Shown: positions 7,930 to 17,303 of the stretch, piece after piece
How the letters are laid out: the number at the start of each line of letters is the position of its first letter
Position numbering within the stretch: the first letter of the stretch is position 1
Translations under genes and position numbers: made by a program
Source of the DNA: CAVPTL01 sp963727235
GTDB taxonomy: Bacteria > Actinomycetota > Thermoleophilia > Gaiellales > JAICJC01
NCBI GenBank assembly: GCA_963727235.1
Contig: CAVSFZ010000018.1
Coordinates: 5,756 to 69,755 of the forward strand
DNA length: 64,000 nucleotides
Direction of reading: 5' to 3'
The notes under the pieces: model-generated
Database searches by the model: none
The model's input: only the letters and a program-made list of their open reading frames with translations
What the model was told of the DNA's origin: nothing

Positions 7930-7992
7930 CGAGCCGCCCTCCCTGAGTAGCGATCGACAACCTGCCAAAAGGACACCTGCCAAATTACGGCA

Positions 7993-9066
7993 TTACAATT
8001 GTAACAGTAGTGCCCGCAGCAGATGGATCCGCTCGGAGAGGGATTCGAGCGAGACGCGCTCGTCGATGGCATGCGCCCCGACCCCATCCGGGCCGAGCCC
8101 GTCCAGCACCGGGATTCCCACCGCGGCCGCGAAGTTCCCGTCGGACCCACCCGCCGAGGTGTTCTGGTCGAGCTTGATGCCGATGCCGTGGGCGATCTCG
8201 ATAGCGCGCTGGGCCAGGCGTTCGGCCACGTGTGACTGATTCATCGGCGGGCGGGTGATGCCGCCGCGCACCGTCAGCTCTGCTCCTTCCAGCCGCGGCC
8301 GCAGCCCATGAATGGCAGCTTCCAGCTGGAGCTGGGCGTCGGTCGTCCACGCCCGGGCGTCGATCCGCGCCCACGCCTCCGCTGCGACCACGTTATCGCC
8401 GCTGCCCCCACCAACCTGGCCGACGTTGATGCGGGCGCCGTCGATCCGGTCGGCCAGCGCGTGCAGCGCGAGCGTCTGGTGGGCCAGCTCCTCGGTCGCC
8501 GAGATGCCTCCGCGGTGGCCGTTGCCGGCGTGTGCCGAGCGTCCCTGGATGTACAGCTGGTACCGGGCCAGGCCGGAGCGGGCGGTCGTGATCGTGCCTT
8601 CGCGGACGGGCGGCTCGACCACCAGTGCGGCGGCCGCCGAGCGGGCCAGCTCCTCGACCAGCGGACGCCCCTCGGGGCTCCCGATCTCCTCGTCGGCGGT
8701 GACCAGCACGATCACCGGCCGTGGCGTGGCTCCGATACCACGCAGCGCCTCGATCGCGATCACGATGCCGGCTTTCATGTCAAGCGACCCCGGCCCCCAC
8801 AGAAACCCGTCCTCAATCCGCACGGGCATCTTGGCGAGCGTGCCCACCGGCCACACCGTGTCCATGTGGGCCATCACCAAGAGCGGATCGGACACCGCCT
8901 CGCCGAGATACGCCACAACCGATCCGCCCTCGCGCCGTTCCACCGCCGCACCGATGCCGGCGAGCTCATCGGCGATCAGATCACCGACCCGAGCGATGCC
9001 CTCCGCCCCGCCGGTGGGGCTCTCGATCTCGACCAGCCGCGCGAGCAGGTGTGCTTCGGGTGTCAC
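7993..9066 (-). CDS. M20 family metallopeptidase (carboxypeptidase G2-like)
   Basis: Dinuclear zinc peptidase, 357 residues, GTG start. Metal and catalytic residues: MAHMDTVWP (His67, Asp69), GPGSLDMKAG (Asp96) and TADEEIGSPEG (Glu126/Glu127). The dimerisation-domain motif RSAHAGNGHRGGISA and the C-terminal SAGGSDGNF are typical of glutamate carboxypeptidase/M20A enzymes. No signal peptide, so it is cytoplasmic. It starts 18 bases after the SNF2 gene on the same strand, so the two are probably co-transcribed, although no functional link is obvious. Confidence 0.9.
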   Translation of the reverse strand: MTPEAHLLARLVEIESPTGGAEGIARVGDLIADELAGIGAAVERREGGSVVAYLGEAVSDPLLVMAHMDTVWPVGTLAKMPVRIEDGFLWGPGSLDMKAGIVIAIEALRGIGATPRPVIVLVTADEEIGSPEGRPLVEELARSAAAALVVEPPVREGTITTARSGLARYQLYIQGRSAHAGNGHRGGISATEELAHQTLALHALADRIDGARINVGQVGGGSGDNVVAAEAWARIDARAWTTDAQLQLEAAIHGLRPRLEGAELTVRGGITRPPMNQSHVAERLAQRAIEIAHGIGIKLDQNTSAGGSDGNFAAAVGIPVLDGLGPDGVGAHAIDERVSLESLSERIHLLRALLLQL

Positions 9067-9084
9067 GCCGAGAGTTTCGCAGGT

Positions 9085-11778
9085 TTAGCGACGCAGCCGA
9101 ACGAGGTCTTCCAGCTCGTCGTTGGTCAGCTCGGAGATTGTGGATTCGACGCCCCGGTCGACGATCCGGGTGGCCAGGTCACGCTTCTCGGCGATCAGCT
9201 GGTCGATCCGCTCCTCGATCGTTCCGGCACACACCAGCCGGTGCACCTGCACAACCCGTGTCTGCCCGATCCGGTGGGCGCGGTCGGAGGCCTGATCCTC
9301 GACCGCAGGGTTCCACCACCGGTCGAAATGAAAGACGTGGCTGGCGGCTGTCAGGTTGAGGCCGGTGCCTCCTGCTCGCAGCGACGCCACCAGCACGCGC
9401 GGCTCGCTGCCGGTCTGGAAGCGGTCGACGACCCGCTCACGGGCGTCCCTGGTGAGCGAGCCGTCCAGGTACAGGCGCTCGAGCGCCAGCTCGCGCTCGA
9501 GGTGGTCTGCGATCAGCCGGCCCATGACCGCGAACTGCGTGAACACCAGCGCGTTTTCGCCCTCCTCCACCACCTCGGTGAGCATCTCGGTCATACGATC
9601 GAGCTTGCCCGAGCGCTCCCGCAACGGGCCCGGGGCGCCCATCGCGTGCACGGGGTGGTTGCACACCTGCTTGAGCCGGGTGATCAGCGCCAGCACGCGG
9701 CCGCGGCGGGCGATCCCGTCGGACTGCTGCACACCGCCCAGGATGGTGTCGATGGTGGCCTGGTACAGCCCCGCCTGCTCGAGCGTGAGCGTGCAGAACT
9801 CCGTCGAATCCTGCCGCGGCGGGAGGTCGGGCAGCACCTCGGGGTCGTGCTTTCGGCGGCGCAGCAGAAAGGGGGCGGTGATGCGCTTGAGCCGCTGTTC
9901 GGCCTCCGGGTCGGAGCGGCGCTCGATCGGCGTTGCCAGCATCCGCCGAAACCCGGTGCGGGTGCCGAGCAGGCCCGGGTTGAGGATCTGCATGATCGAC
10001 CACAGCTCATCCAGGCGGTTCTCGACCGGTGTGCCGGTCAGCGCCACCCGGTGGCCGGCGGTGATCGCACGGGCCGTCTGCGCCGCCCGTGTGAGCGGGT
10101 TCTTGACGGCCTGGGCCTCGTCCAGCACCAGCACCCGCCACGTCGGACCGGTCAACAGCTTGCGGTCGCGGGCCAGCAACGCGTACGAGGTCAAAACCAC
10201 GTCGTGCCGCGTGAGGTCCTCGACCTTGGAGGTGCGGTCGGGGCCGTGATGGATGTGCACATCGAGGTCGGGGGCAAACCGGTGAACCTCGCGTTCCCAG
10301 TTTCCCAGCACCGAGGTCGGAGCGACGATCAGCGCCGCCCCGTCCGCCTGATCGGAGCGATCGACCAGGTAGGCGATCAGCTGCACGGTCTTGCCCAGTC
10401 CCATGTCGTCGGCAAGCAGCGCTCCCAATCCGAGCCGGCGCATCCGCAGGAGCCAGCCCAGGCCGACGTTCTGATAGGGCCGCAGAGTGCCGTGGAAGCC
10501 CTCGCCGGCCGCGGCCGGGGCGTGTAGCTCTGGTGACGACAGCTGCTGGGCGAGCTGTTCCAGCTCCGATCCGGCCGGGGCGGCGACCGAGACGCCCAGG
10601 CCGCGCAGGTCGGAGGCTCCGCCCAGTGCCGCCCCCAGCGCCGTCAATGCGGGAAGGCTGGATCCGTGCAACGCCACCGCGGCCATCGACTTGGCCCGCA
10701 GCAGCGACTTCCCCGAGAGCGCCCGCCACTCCCCGCCCAGCCGCACCAGCGGCTGGGACGAGCGAGCCAGCTCTCGAAACTCCTCGCGGCTGATCTGCTT
10801 ACCGCCGAGCGATGCCGAGAGGTCGAACTGGACGGTGCCGGTGAGCGACAGCGGCCCGTCCACCAGGCGCAGCTCGGCGTCCTCGATGGTGAGATCGACC
10901 GGATCGGAGATCTCGCTCGGGAGCACCAGCTTGACGCCCGAGAACTCGAGTGCCGATGCAGCCAGCCGCAGCTCTGACACCGCCGCCAGGTCGAGCTCCA
11001 CGTAGCCCTCGGCCATCCGGCCCAGCGGCGGATAGATATGCGCCGCACGCCGCAGCAGCGCGGGCTCGGCCGGCACCGCCCGCAGCGGCCAGCCGTCGCT
11101 GTCGGGCTCGGGCAGATCCAGCGTCAGCGTGAGGTCGAGCGTGTCGCGCAGCTGCACCACAGGGGCGACCGCGCCCAGCTCGGGGGCCACCGCCCGCAGC
11201 GACGGCTGGAGACGGGACAGGTCGAGCTCGACCGGGTGCACATCCGGTGAGGTCAGGAGCTTGGGATCACGCACCGCAGCGGCCAGCGCCCGCATGCTGG
11301 CGTCTGCGAACAGGGTCACCGCCGCGAGCGGCTCCATCGAGATCAGACCGCCGTCCTCGTCGGCCTCATCGATCACTCCCACCGCGTGAGCTGCCAGCGG
11401 GAAGGCGGCGGCAAACCGGCTCAGGTCAGGCACCTCACCTCCGCTGGCGATCGCCTGCTCCACCACACGCGCCGCCAGCCCCCAGGCCCGCATCGAGGCG
11501 CTGGCGCCGTCTGGCGGCTCGCTGAGGAGGTAGGCCAGCGCCGCCAGCATGGGCAGGCACCGGAAGTCTGTTGCCCGCGTGCGCGACCCCACCACGATCG
11601 GCTCGTTCAGGCGCCGCAGCCGGTGCGGGAGCCCGGCCTCGTCCAGCAGCTCCGTCCACCCGCCCGGCGACAGGGGGTTGAGCGAGTAGAAGCCCATCAC
11701 CGGCTCCTCCACGCTGCGGGGCACGAGGGCAAGTTCGAGCGGTGCCCGATGGGCGGTTGCTGTGGTGGGGAGAGACAA
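9085..11778 (-). CDS. SNF2-family DEAD/DEAH-box helicase
   Basis: Bacterial SWI2/SNF2 ATPase of 897 residues that translocates on duplex DNA. The N-terminal half (to about 400) is the bacterial SNF2-associated region. The ATPase core contains LADDMGLGKT (about 454-463), VLDEAQAVKNP (about 549-559) and LTGTPVENRLDELWSIM; the second RecA lobe has SLRAGGTGLNL (about 797-807) and DRAHRIGQTR. The start is TTG 11778, supported by a TAAGCT box seven bases upstream that is shared with the divergent oxidoreductase operon. It leads a two-gene operon with the M20 peptidase. Confidence 0.93.
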   Translation of the reverse strand: MSLPTTATAHRAPLELALVPRSVEEPVMGFYSLNPLSPGGWTELLDEAGLPHRLRRLNEPIVVGSRTRATDFRCLPMLAALAYLLSEPPDGASASMRAWGLAARVVEQAIASGGEVPDLSRFAAAFPLAAHAVGVIDEADEDGGLISMEPLAAVTLFADASMRALAAAVRDPKLLTSPDVHPVELDLSRLQPSLRAVAPELGAVAPVVQLRDTLDLTLTLDLPEPDSDGWPLRAVPAEPALLRRAAHIYPPLGRMAEGYVELDLAAVSELRLAASALEFSGVKLVLPSEISDPVDLTIEDAELRLVDGPLSLTGTVQFDLSASLGGKQISREEFRELARSSQPLVRLGGEWRALSGKSLLRAKSMAAVALHGSSLPALTALGAALGGASDLRGLGVSVAAPAGSELEQLAQQLSSPELHAPAAAGEGFHGTLRPYQNVGLGWLLRMRRLGLGALLADDMGLGKTVQLIAYLVDRSDQADGAALIVAPTSVLGNWEREVHRFAPDLDVHIHHGPDRTSKVEDLTRHDVVLTSYALLARDRKLLTGPTWRVLVLDEAQAVKNPLTRAAQTARAITAGHRVALTGTPVENRLDELWSIMQILNPGLLGTRTGFRRMLATPIERRSDPEAEQRLKRITAPFLLRRRKHDPEVLPDLPPRQDSTEFCTLTLEQAGLYQATIDTILGGVQQSDGIARRGRVLALITRLKQVCNHPVHAMGAPGPLRERSGKLDRMTEMLTEVVEEGENALVFTQFAVMGRLIADHLERELALERLYLDGSLTRDARERVVDRFQTGSEPRVLVASLRAGGTGLNLTAASHVFHFDRWWNPAVEDQASDRAHRIGQTRVVQVHRLVCAGTIEERIDQLIAEKRDLATRIVDRGVESTISELTNDELEDLVRLRR

Positions 11779-11784
11779 AATTGG

Positions 11785-11791
11785 TAGCTTA
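11785..11791. promoter_or_regulatory. Shared bidirectional -10 box (TAGCTTA)
   Basis: Reads TAGCTT towards ATG 11799 (8-base gap) and TAAGCT towards TTG 11778 on the minus strand (7-base gap). The flanks make it nearly symmetric (GGTAGCTTACC). Both divergent operons begin within 21 bases of each other. Confidence 0.55.
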
Positions 11792-11798
11792 CCGGTGG

Positions 11799-12254
11799 AT
11801 GCAGGTTGGGCTCACCATCAACGGTCGCGAGAGACAGTTCGACGTCCCGGCGCACCGGACACTTGCCGACCTGCTGCGAGGCGACGAATCGCTCACCGCG
11901 CTCAAGGTGGCATGCGGCGAGGGCACCTGCGGAGCGTGCACGGTGCTGATCGACGATCGGGCCGCTCTCTCGTGCCTGACGCTGGCGGTGGCGTGTGACG
12001 GCGCCTCGGTGCGTACGCTGGAAGGCGGCGGCGAGCTGCTGGAACGGCTGCAGCAGGCGTTCACCGAGCGGGACGCATTCCAGTGTGGCTTCTGTACGCC
12101 CGGCCAGCTGATGTCAGCGGTTGCGCTGCTGGAGCGCGACCCCGCCCCCACTCGTGAGGAGGTGCGTGACCACATGAGCGGGAACCTCTGCCGCTGCGGC
12201 GCGTACGTCAACATCGAGGCGGCTGTCCTGGCCGTGGCCGAAGGCGACGGCTGA
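11799..12254 (+). CDS. Molybdenum hydroxylase, [2Fe-2S] subunit
   Basis: Small iron-sulfur subunit of a xanthine-dehydrogenase-family enzyme, 151 residues. Plant-type cluster: CGEGTCGACTVLIDDRAALSC (Cys39, 44, 47, 59); second cluster: QCGFCTPGQ and LCRCGAY (Cys96, 99, 131, 133). It would pass electrons from the Mo centre to FAD. The start is ATG 11799, eight bases after TAGCTT; longer in-frame starts would run into the shared promoter. First of three overlapping genes. Confidence 0.93.
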   Translation: MQVGLTINGRERQFDVPAHRTLADLLRGDESLTALKVACGEGTCGACTVLIDDRAALSCLTLAVACDGASVRTLEGGGELLERLQQAFTERDAFQCGFCTPGQLMSAVALLERDPAPTREEVRDHMSGNLCRCGAYVNIEAAVLAVAEGDG

Positions 12255-14494
12255 TGCCGCGGCTGATCAAGACCGAGGCGGTGATCGAGGGTCGCGTCGA
12301 GGAGCGCTGGGTGCTGGTCGACGAAGACGATACGCCGGAGTGGAAGCAGGATGAGCGACCGCCGGTGATCGGCCGGGAGGCCACCCGCATCACCGCCCGG
12401 GCGCGAGTCACCGGCTCGGCTCGGTACACCTCCGACGTCGACCTGCCGGGGATACTCGAGGCGCGAATGCTGCGCAGCCCCCATGCCAACGCGAGACTGG
12501 TGTCGATCGACCTGGAGGCCGCCCGCGCGGTTCCCGGGGTGCGGTGCGTGCTCGGCCCCGGTGACACCCCGGAGTACGACGGCGATGCGGTGTTGACCGA
12601 CGAGCCGGTGTATGCCGGCGCAGCGGTGGCGGCCGTCGCCGCCGACACGGCCGACGCGGCCGCCGCGGCGCTGATCGCTCTGCAGCCGCAGTACGAGGTG
12701 CTCGACTTCCTGATCGACCTAGACGCCGGCGTCGAGGCTCAGCGCTTCTTGGGAGAGCCGAGCGATGACGAGCGGGGAGACGCCGAGGCGGCGCTGAAAG
12801 CGGCCGACGTGACGGTGGAGACGGATTACCACGCCCCGGCGCAGCTCCACAATTCACTGGAATCGCACTGTGCCGTGGCCGACTGGCGGCCGGACGGCCT
12901 GACCGCCTGGTGCTCCACCCAAGGGATCTATGGCGCCCGCAGCGAGCTGGCCGCCACCTTCGGACTGGAGCTCGACCAGGTGCGGGTGCTGTGCGAGTAC
13001 ATGGGCGGCGGGTTCGGTTCCAAGATCGGGTGCGGCGACACCGGGGTGGTCGCGACCGAGCTTTCACGGCGAACCGAGCGACCGGTGCGGCTGGTGCTGT
13101 CCCGCCGCGAGGAGAATCTGTCCGCCGGGTTCCGCACGCCGGCCGACGTGCACATCGAGCTGGGCGCCACCCGTGACGGGGTGCTGACCGCGATCGAGGC
13201 CCACGCGGTGATGGGGCTGGGATCGGCCGGATGGTCGTACCCGGTGCTGGAACCGGTCAAAGCGGTGTACCAGTGCGACAACGTGCACGCGATGGTGGTT
13301 CCGATCCGCCAGAACCTGGGACCGGCGGCGGCGTTCCGCGCTCCCGGCGTGATGGAGGGCACATGGGCGCTCGAGAACGCGATGGACGAGCTGGCCGAGG
13401 CGCTCGCGATCGACCCGCTGGAGCTGCGTCGCCGAAACCACGCCGATCGCGACCAGGGTGGCGGCCGGGCGTACTCGTCCAAGCGTCTGCTGGCCTGCTA
13501 CGACCGGGCCGAGCAGCTCTCGGGGTGGAGCGACCGCGAGCAGCTGCGGGGTGACGGCCGCATTCGCCGCGGGATGGGCTGTGCGACGCAGTACTGGTGG
13601 GGCGGCGGCGCTCCCCCGGCATACGCCGAGGTGCGCATCGGCCGCACCGCCCGCCCGGTGCTGACGGTGGGCCTGCAGGATCTCGGTACCGGCACCATCA
13701 CCGCCAGCGCGATCGTGGTGGCCGAACGGCTGGGCGTCCCGGTGGAGTCGGTCAAGGTGCAGGCCGGTGACACGGCGCTTGCCGCCCACGGCCCCATGTC
13801 CGGTGGATCGATGACGCTCTCGTCGATCGCCCCGGCGGTGCGTTCGGCCGGCCACCACGCCCGCACCCAGCTGCTGGAGCTGGCAGCCGATCTGTTTGAG
13901 ATCTCGGCGTCGGATCTGACGCTCGAAGGCGGCGAGGTGCGATCCATCGACGGCACCTTGCGACGGCCGATCACCGAGCTCACCTCCAAGCTCGGGAACG
14001 CCTGGGTGACGGGGCGCGGGTCGCGCGGCCCCAACCCCGCTGATCTGGCGGTCAACACCTTCGGCTGCCAGGTCGCTCAGGTGGCGGTGGACACCGCCAC
14101 CGGCGTGGTCACCATCGAGCGGATCGTCGCGGTCCACGACGTGGGTCGCATCATCAACCCGATGGGCGCCCGCAGCCAGGCGCAGGGAGGCATCCTCCAG
14201 GGCATCGGGTTTGCCATGACCGAGGAGCGAGTGGTCGACCCGACCACCGGCACCGTGGTCAACCCCGGCCTCGAGGACTACAAGATCCCCACGATGGCCG
14301 ACACACCCGAGATCGTGTGCGAGTTCATCGACGATCCCGATCCCAGCCTGCCGCTGGGCGTCAAGGGCCTGGGAGAACCGCCCATCATCCCCACCGCCGG
14401 CGCCATCGGAAATGCGATCGCTCACGCTCTGGGAGTGCGGTTGCACCAGGCGCCCTACACCCCGCGACGAGTGCTGGAGGCGCTGGCCGGATGA
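12254..14494 (+). CDS. Molybdenum hydroxylase, molybdopterin-binding large subunit
   Basis: Catalytic subunit of 746 residues in the xanthine/aldehyde oxidoreductase family. Visible are the hammerhead domain (TGSARYTSDVDLPG, about 56-69), GGGFGSKIG, FRAPGVMEGTWALE and the C-terminal KGLGEPPIIPTAGAIGNA carrying the catalytic Glu708. The AYxCSFR active-site loop of form I CO dehydrogenase is absent (the loop reads AAAFRAPG), so it is not a CO dehydrogenase. Substrate is probably an aldehyde or N-heterocycle. Start overlaps the previous stop (TGATG). Confidence 0.92.
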   Translation: MPRLIKTEAVIEGRVEERWVLVDEDDTPEWKQDERPPVIGREATRITARARVTGSARYTSDVDLPGILEARMLRSPHANARLVSIDLEAARAVPGVRCVLGPGDTPEYDGDAVLTDEPVYAGAAVAAVAADTADAAAAALIALQPQYEVLDFLIDLDAGVEAQRFLGEPSDDERGDAEAALKAADVTVETDYHAPAQLHNSLESHCAVADWRPDGLTAWCSTQGIYGARSELAATFGLELDQVRVLCEYMGGGFGSKIGCGDTGVVATELSRRTERPVRLVLSRREENLSAGFRTPADVHIELGATRDGVLTAIEAHAVMGLGSAGWSYPVLEPVKAVYQCDNVHAMVVPIRQNLGPAAAFRAPGVMEGTWALENAMDELAEALAIDPLELRRRNHADRDQGGGRAYSSKRLLACYDRAEQLSGWSDREQLRGDGRIRRGMGCATQYWWGGGAPPAYAEVRIGRTARPVLTVGLQDLGTGTITASAIVVAERLGVPVESVKVQAGDTALAAHGPMSGGSMTLSSIAPAVRSAGHHARTQLLELAADLFEISASDLTLEGGEVRSIDGTLRRPITELTSKLGNAWVTGRGSRGPNPADLAVNTFGCQVAQVAVDTATGVVTIERIVAVHDVGRIINPMGARSQAQGGILQGIGFAMTEERVVDPTTGTVVNPGLEDYKIPTMADTPEIVCEFIDDPDPSLPLGVKGLGEPPIIPTAGAIGNAIAHALGVRLHQAPYTPRRVLEALAG

Positions 14495-15363
14495 CCCAGC
14501 GCTTCGACTACACCAAGCCCGACTCGGTGGAGCAGGCCGCCGCGCTGGTGGCCGCCGGGGGCCACGCGATCGGTGGCGGTACCGACCTGCTCACCCAGGT
14601 GCACCGCGGCATCCGCACCACCGAGCAACTGGTCGATCTGCGAGGGCTGGGCCTGAGCGGGATCTCGCACACGCAGGATGGTCTCGAGATCGGCGCCACC
14701 ACCAGCCTGGCCGACCTCAGCCGCGACGAGCAGGTGCAATCCGGCTACCGGGCGCTGGCCCAGGCGACCGCGGCCGTGGGGGTACACCAGCTCCGTGAGA
14801 TGGGAACGGTCGGCGGCAATCTCTGTCAGGCCGTCCGCTGCTGGTACTTCCGCCACCCCGACCTGACCTGCTGGCTGGGCGGAGGCGACACCTGTTACGC
14901 CCAGATCGGCGACCACCGAAAACACGGCCTGGAAACCGGCGATTGCATCTCGGTTGCACCCAGTGACCTGGCGGCCGCGCTGCTCGCGCTGGACGCCCGG
15001 GTCACGACCAGTGCGCGCACGCTCGGCCTGGAGGAGCTCTACCGGCGGCCGACCGAGGACAACCGTTCGACGCTGACGCTGGAAGCCGGCGAGCTGATCA
15101 CCGCCATCACGGTCCCGCGCCGACCGCTGGGAAGCGCCTACGCCCGCACCGGAGAACGGGCGGCCTGGAGCTTCGCGCTGACCGGAGTGGCCGCGGCGCG
15201 GTTCGAGCACGGACTGCGGGTGGCCGCGATCGGCGTCTCCAACCTACCCAGGCTGATCGACCCGGACGATCCGCTGGCCGGACTTCCCGGTCTGGAGGGA
15301 TCCCGCTGGAAGCGCGGACTGCTGACGACGCTGGTGTCGGACGCAGTTACCGCGGCCGGGTGA
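14491..15363 (+). CDS. Molybdenum hydroxylase, FAD-binding subunit
   Basis: FAD subunit (CO-dehydrogenase flavoprotein fold), 290 residues, starting within the previous stop (ATGA). FAD loop: IGGGTDLLTQV (27-37) and TVGGNLCQ (106-113). Instead of the usual short loop after GGNLCQ, it has an insertion of about 35 residues with Cys112, 117, 127, 135 and 152 before LAALLALDARV. Comparable insertions in YagS/PaoB and 4-hydroxybenzoyl-CoA reductase beta subunits hold an extra [4Fe-4S] cluster. The C-terminal domain is short. Its 3' end overlaps ilvD by 17 bases. Confidence 0.9.
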   Translation: MTQRFDYTKPDSVEQAAALVAAGGHAIGGGTDLLTQVHRGIRTTEQLVDLRGLGLSGISHTQDGLEIGATTSLADLSRDEQVQSGYRALAQATAAVGVHQLREMGTVGGNLCQAVRCWYFRHPDLTCWLGGGDTCYAQIGDHRKHGLETGDCISVAPSDLAAALLALDARVTTSARTLGLEELYRRPTEDNRSTLTLEAGELITAITVPRRPLGSAYARTGERAAWSFALTGVAAARFEHGLRVAAIGVSNLPRLIDPDDPLAGLPGLEGSRWKRGLLTTLVSDAVTAAG

Positions 15364-17050
15364 CGGCACCCTCGCTGGCGCTCGACACCAGCGACGCATA
15401 CTTGGCCAGCACCCCGGTCGTGTAGCGCGGCGGAGGCGGAGTCCAGTCGCGCAGACGAGCCGCGATCTCGTCATCGGAGAGCTCCACCCGCAGTTCGCGG
15501 GCTTCCACGTCGAACACGATCATGTCGCCCTCGCGCAGCGCCGCGAGGGGGCCGCCGTGAGCGGCCTCGGGGGTGATGTGGCCCGCCATCAGGCCGTGCG
15601 TCGCGCCGGAGAAGCGACCGTCCGTGACCAGGGCCACCTCCTCGCCGAGACCCTCACCGACGATGGCCGCGGTCACGTGCAGCATCTCCCGCATGCCGGG
15701 TCCGCCGGCCGGACCTTCGTAGCGGATCACGACCACGTCACCGGGCTCAATCGAGCGGGCCTTGACCGCCGCGAACGCGTCCTCCTCGGTGTCGAACACC
15801 CGCGCCGGGCCGCGATGGTGCAGACGCTCGTGGCCGGCCAGCTTGACCACGCATCCATCCGGCGAGAGGTTGCCGCGCAGGATCGCCAACCCACCGCTTG
15901 CCTTCAGCGGCGCGGAGATCGGCACCACCACCGGCTGCCCGGGGGTCTCCACCACGTCGTCAGCGATCTGGCCCAGCGTGCGCCCGTCGACGGTGACGGC
16001 GCCCGAGTGGATCAGGTCGCGCTTCTTCAGCTCGCGCGCCACCAGCGCCACTCCGCCGGCGTCGAACAGGTCGGTGGCGACGAACTCGCCGCCGGGCTTG
16101 AGGCTGGCAACGATCGGAGTGCGTTCGGCGATCGCGTCGAACTCGTCGATCGAGAAGGGGATCTCCAGCTCGGCCGCTATCGCGAGCAGATGCAGCACGC
16201 CGTTGGTCGATCCACCGCTGGCGGCCACGGCCGCAGCGGCATTCTCAATCGCCTCGCGGGTGATGATCTGGGATGGGCGGACATCGTCGCGCACCAGCTG
16301 CATCACCAGCTTGCCGCACTCCTCGGCGGCATCGCCCTTGCCCCGGTTGAGAGCGGGAATCCCGTTGAGTCCGGCCGGGCTGATGCCGAGAAACTCGAGC
16401 GCCATCGACATGGTGTTGGCTGTGAACTGACCGCCGCAGGCACCGGCACCGGGGATGGCCGCCGACTCCACGTCATGCAGCTCATTGGCGTCGATGGTGC
16501 CGGCGGCGTACGAGCCGACCGCCTCGAACACGTCTTGGATGGTGATGTCGCGGCCGCGGATCTTGCCGGGCGCGACCGAGCCGTTGTACAGCACCAGGCC
16601 GGGCAGGTCGAGCCGGCACAGGGCCATCGCCGCGGCGGGAATGGTCTTGTCGCAGCCGACCAGGCACACCAACCCGTCCAGCAGGTGGCCGCGGGCGACC
16701 AGCTCGATCGAGTCGGCGATCACCTCGCGGCTGACCAACGAGGCGCGCATGCCCTCGGTGCCCATGGAGACGCCGTCGGACACCGAGATGGTGTTGAACT
16801 CGACCGGCATGCCGCCGGCTGCGCGGATGCCCTCCTTGACCCGCACCGCCAGATCGCGCTGGTTGAAGTTGCACGGCATCGTCTCGATCCACGTGGTCGA
16901 AACACCGATCAGCGGGCGATTGAGGTCGTCGTCGTCGAATCCGATGGCTTTGAACATGGCTCGCGCGGCGGCCCTGTCGGGGCCGTCGGTGAGGGCGGCG
17001 GAGTGGCGCTTGGCGGGGTCGGACGGTCGGTCGTACGGCGAATCGGTCAT
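15347..17050 (-). CDS. ilvD: Dihydroxy-acid dehydratase
   Basis: Iron-sulfur dehydratase that forms 2-keto acids in valine, leucine and isoleucine synthesis. It has 567 residues, normal for IlvD. Cluster-related cysteines: Cys60 (TMPCNFNQ), Cys133 (LVGCDKTIPA) and Cys205 (GAGACGGQFTANTMS); the C-terminal RFSGATHGLMAGHITPEAA is diagnostic. It lies 10 bases downstream of a 77-residue gene on the same strand and may share its promoter. Confidence 0.96.
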   Translation of the reverse strand: MTDSPYDRPSDPAKRHSAALTDGPDRAAARAMFKAIGFDDDDLNRPLIGVSTTWIETMPCNFNQRDLAVRVKEGIRAAGGMPVEFNTISVSDGVSMGTEGMRASLVSREVIADSIELVARGHLLDGLVCLVGCDKTIPAAAMALCRLDLPGLVLYNGSVAPGKIRGRDITIQDVFEAVGSYAAGTIDANELHDVESAAIPGAGACGGQFTANTMSMALEFLGISPAGLNGIPALNRGKGDAAEECGKLVMQLVRDDVRPSQIITREAIENAAAAVAASGGSTNGVLHLLAIAAELEIPFSIDEFDAIAERTPIVASLKPGGEFVATDLFDAGGVALVARELKKRDLIHSGAVTVDGRTLGQIADDVVETPGQPVVVPISAPLKASGGLAILRGNLSPDGCVVKLAGHERLHHRGPARVFDTEEDAFAAVKARSIEPGDVVVIRYEGPAGGPGMREMLHVTAAIVGEGLGEEVALVTDGRFSGATHGLMAGHITPEAAHGGPLAALREGDMIVFDVEARELRVELSDDEIAARLRDWTPPPPRYTTGVLAKYASLVSSASEGAVTRPR

Positions 17051-17060
17051 GAAGCCTCGA

Positions 17061-17294
17061 TCACTCGCTGGTTTGGGTGGTTATCTTGATGCCCCAGGCC
17101 TTGCCGGAGGCGAACAGCTCGTCGGCATCGATCTCTTCGGCGTCGCCGATCACGTGCTGCTCGGGATTGTCCTTGGTGGATGCCCACACCAGCCGGCGCA
17201 CGGTCGGGGCAGAGCGCTGTTTGAGGTGATCGCCCCGCTCCCTTGCAGCCTCGGCCTCTTCGGCCGCCGGCCCTTCGGCATACCCTTTTCCCAT
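17061..17294 (-). CDS. Small conserved-looking hypothetical protein
   Basis: 77 residues, hydrophilic, with a charged N-terminal half (EEAEAARERGDHLKQR) and a C-terminal half WASTKDNPEQHVIGDAEEI ending in GIKITTQTSE. No recognised family. It is likely real because TAGGCT (17301-17306) lies exactly six bases before its ATG, the leaderless pattern of neighbouring genes, and because it fits snugly between the Fe-ADH gene and ilvD. The TAG of that box is also the Fe-ADH stop codon. Confidence 0.65.
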   Translation of the reverse strand: MGKGYAEGPAAEEAEAARERGDHLKQRSAPTVRRLVWASTKDNPEQHVIGDAEEIDADELFASGKAWGIKITTQTSE

Positions 17295-17303
17295 CGGTTC
17301 AGC

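Noticed and set aside
8308..10527. A 739-codon open frame on the plus strand
   Set aside because: Antisense to the M20 peptidase and SNF2 helicase, both with clear catalytic motifs; low-complexity product.
13064..14446. A 460-codon open frame on the minus strand
   Set aside because: Antisense to the molybdenum hydroxylase large subunit; no motifs.
11799..15363. Form I CO dehydrogenase operon, suggested by the nearby CoxD/CoxE-like genes
   Set aside because: The large subunit lacks the AYxCSFR loop and the subunit order differs, so only a general xanthine-dehydrogenase-family assignment is kept.
15557..17089. A 510-codon open frame on the plus strand
   Set aside because: Antisense to ilvD, which is complete and conserved.
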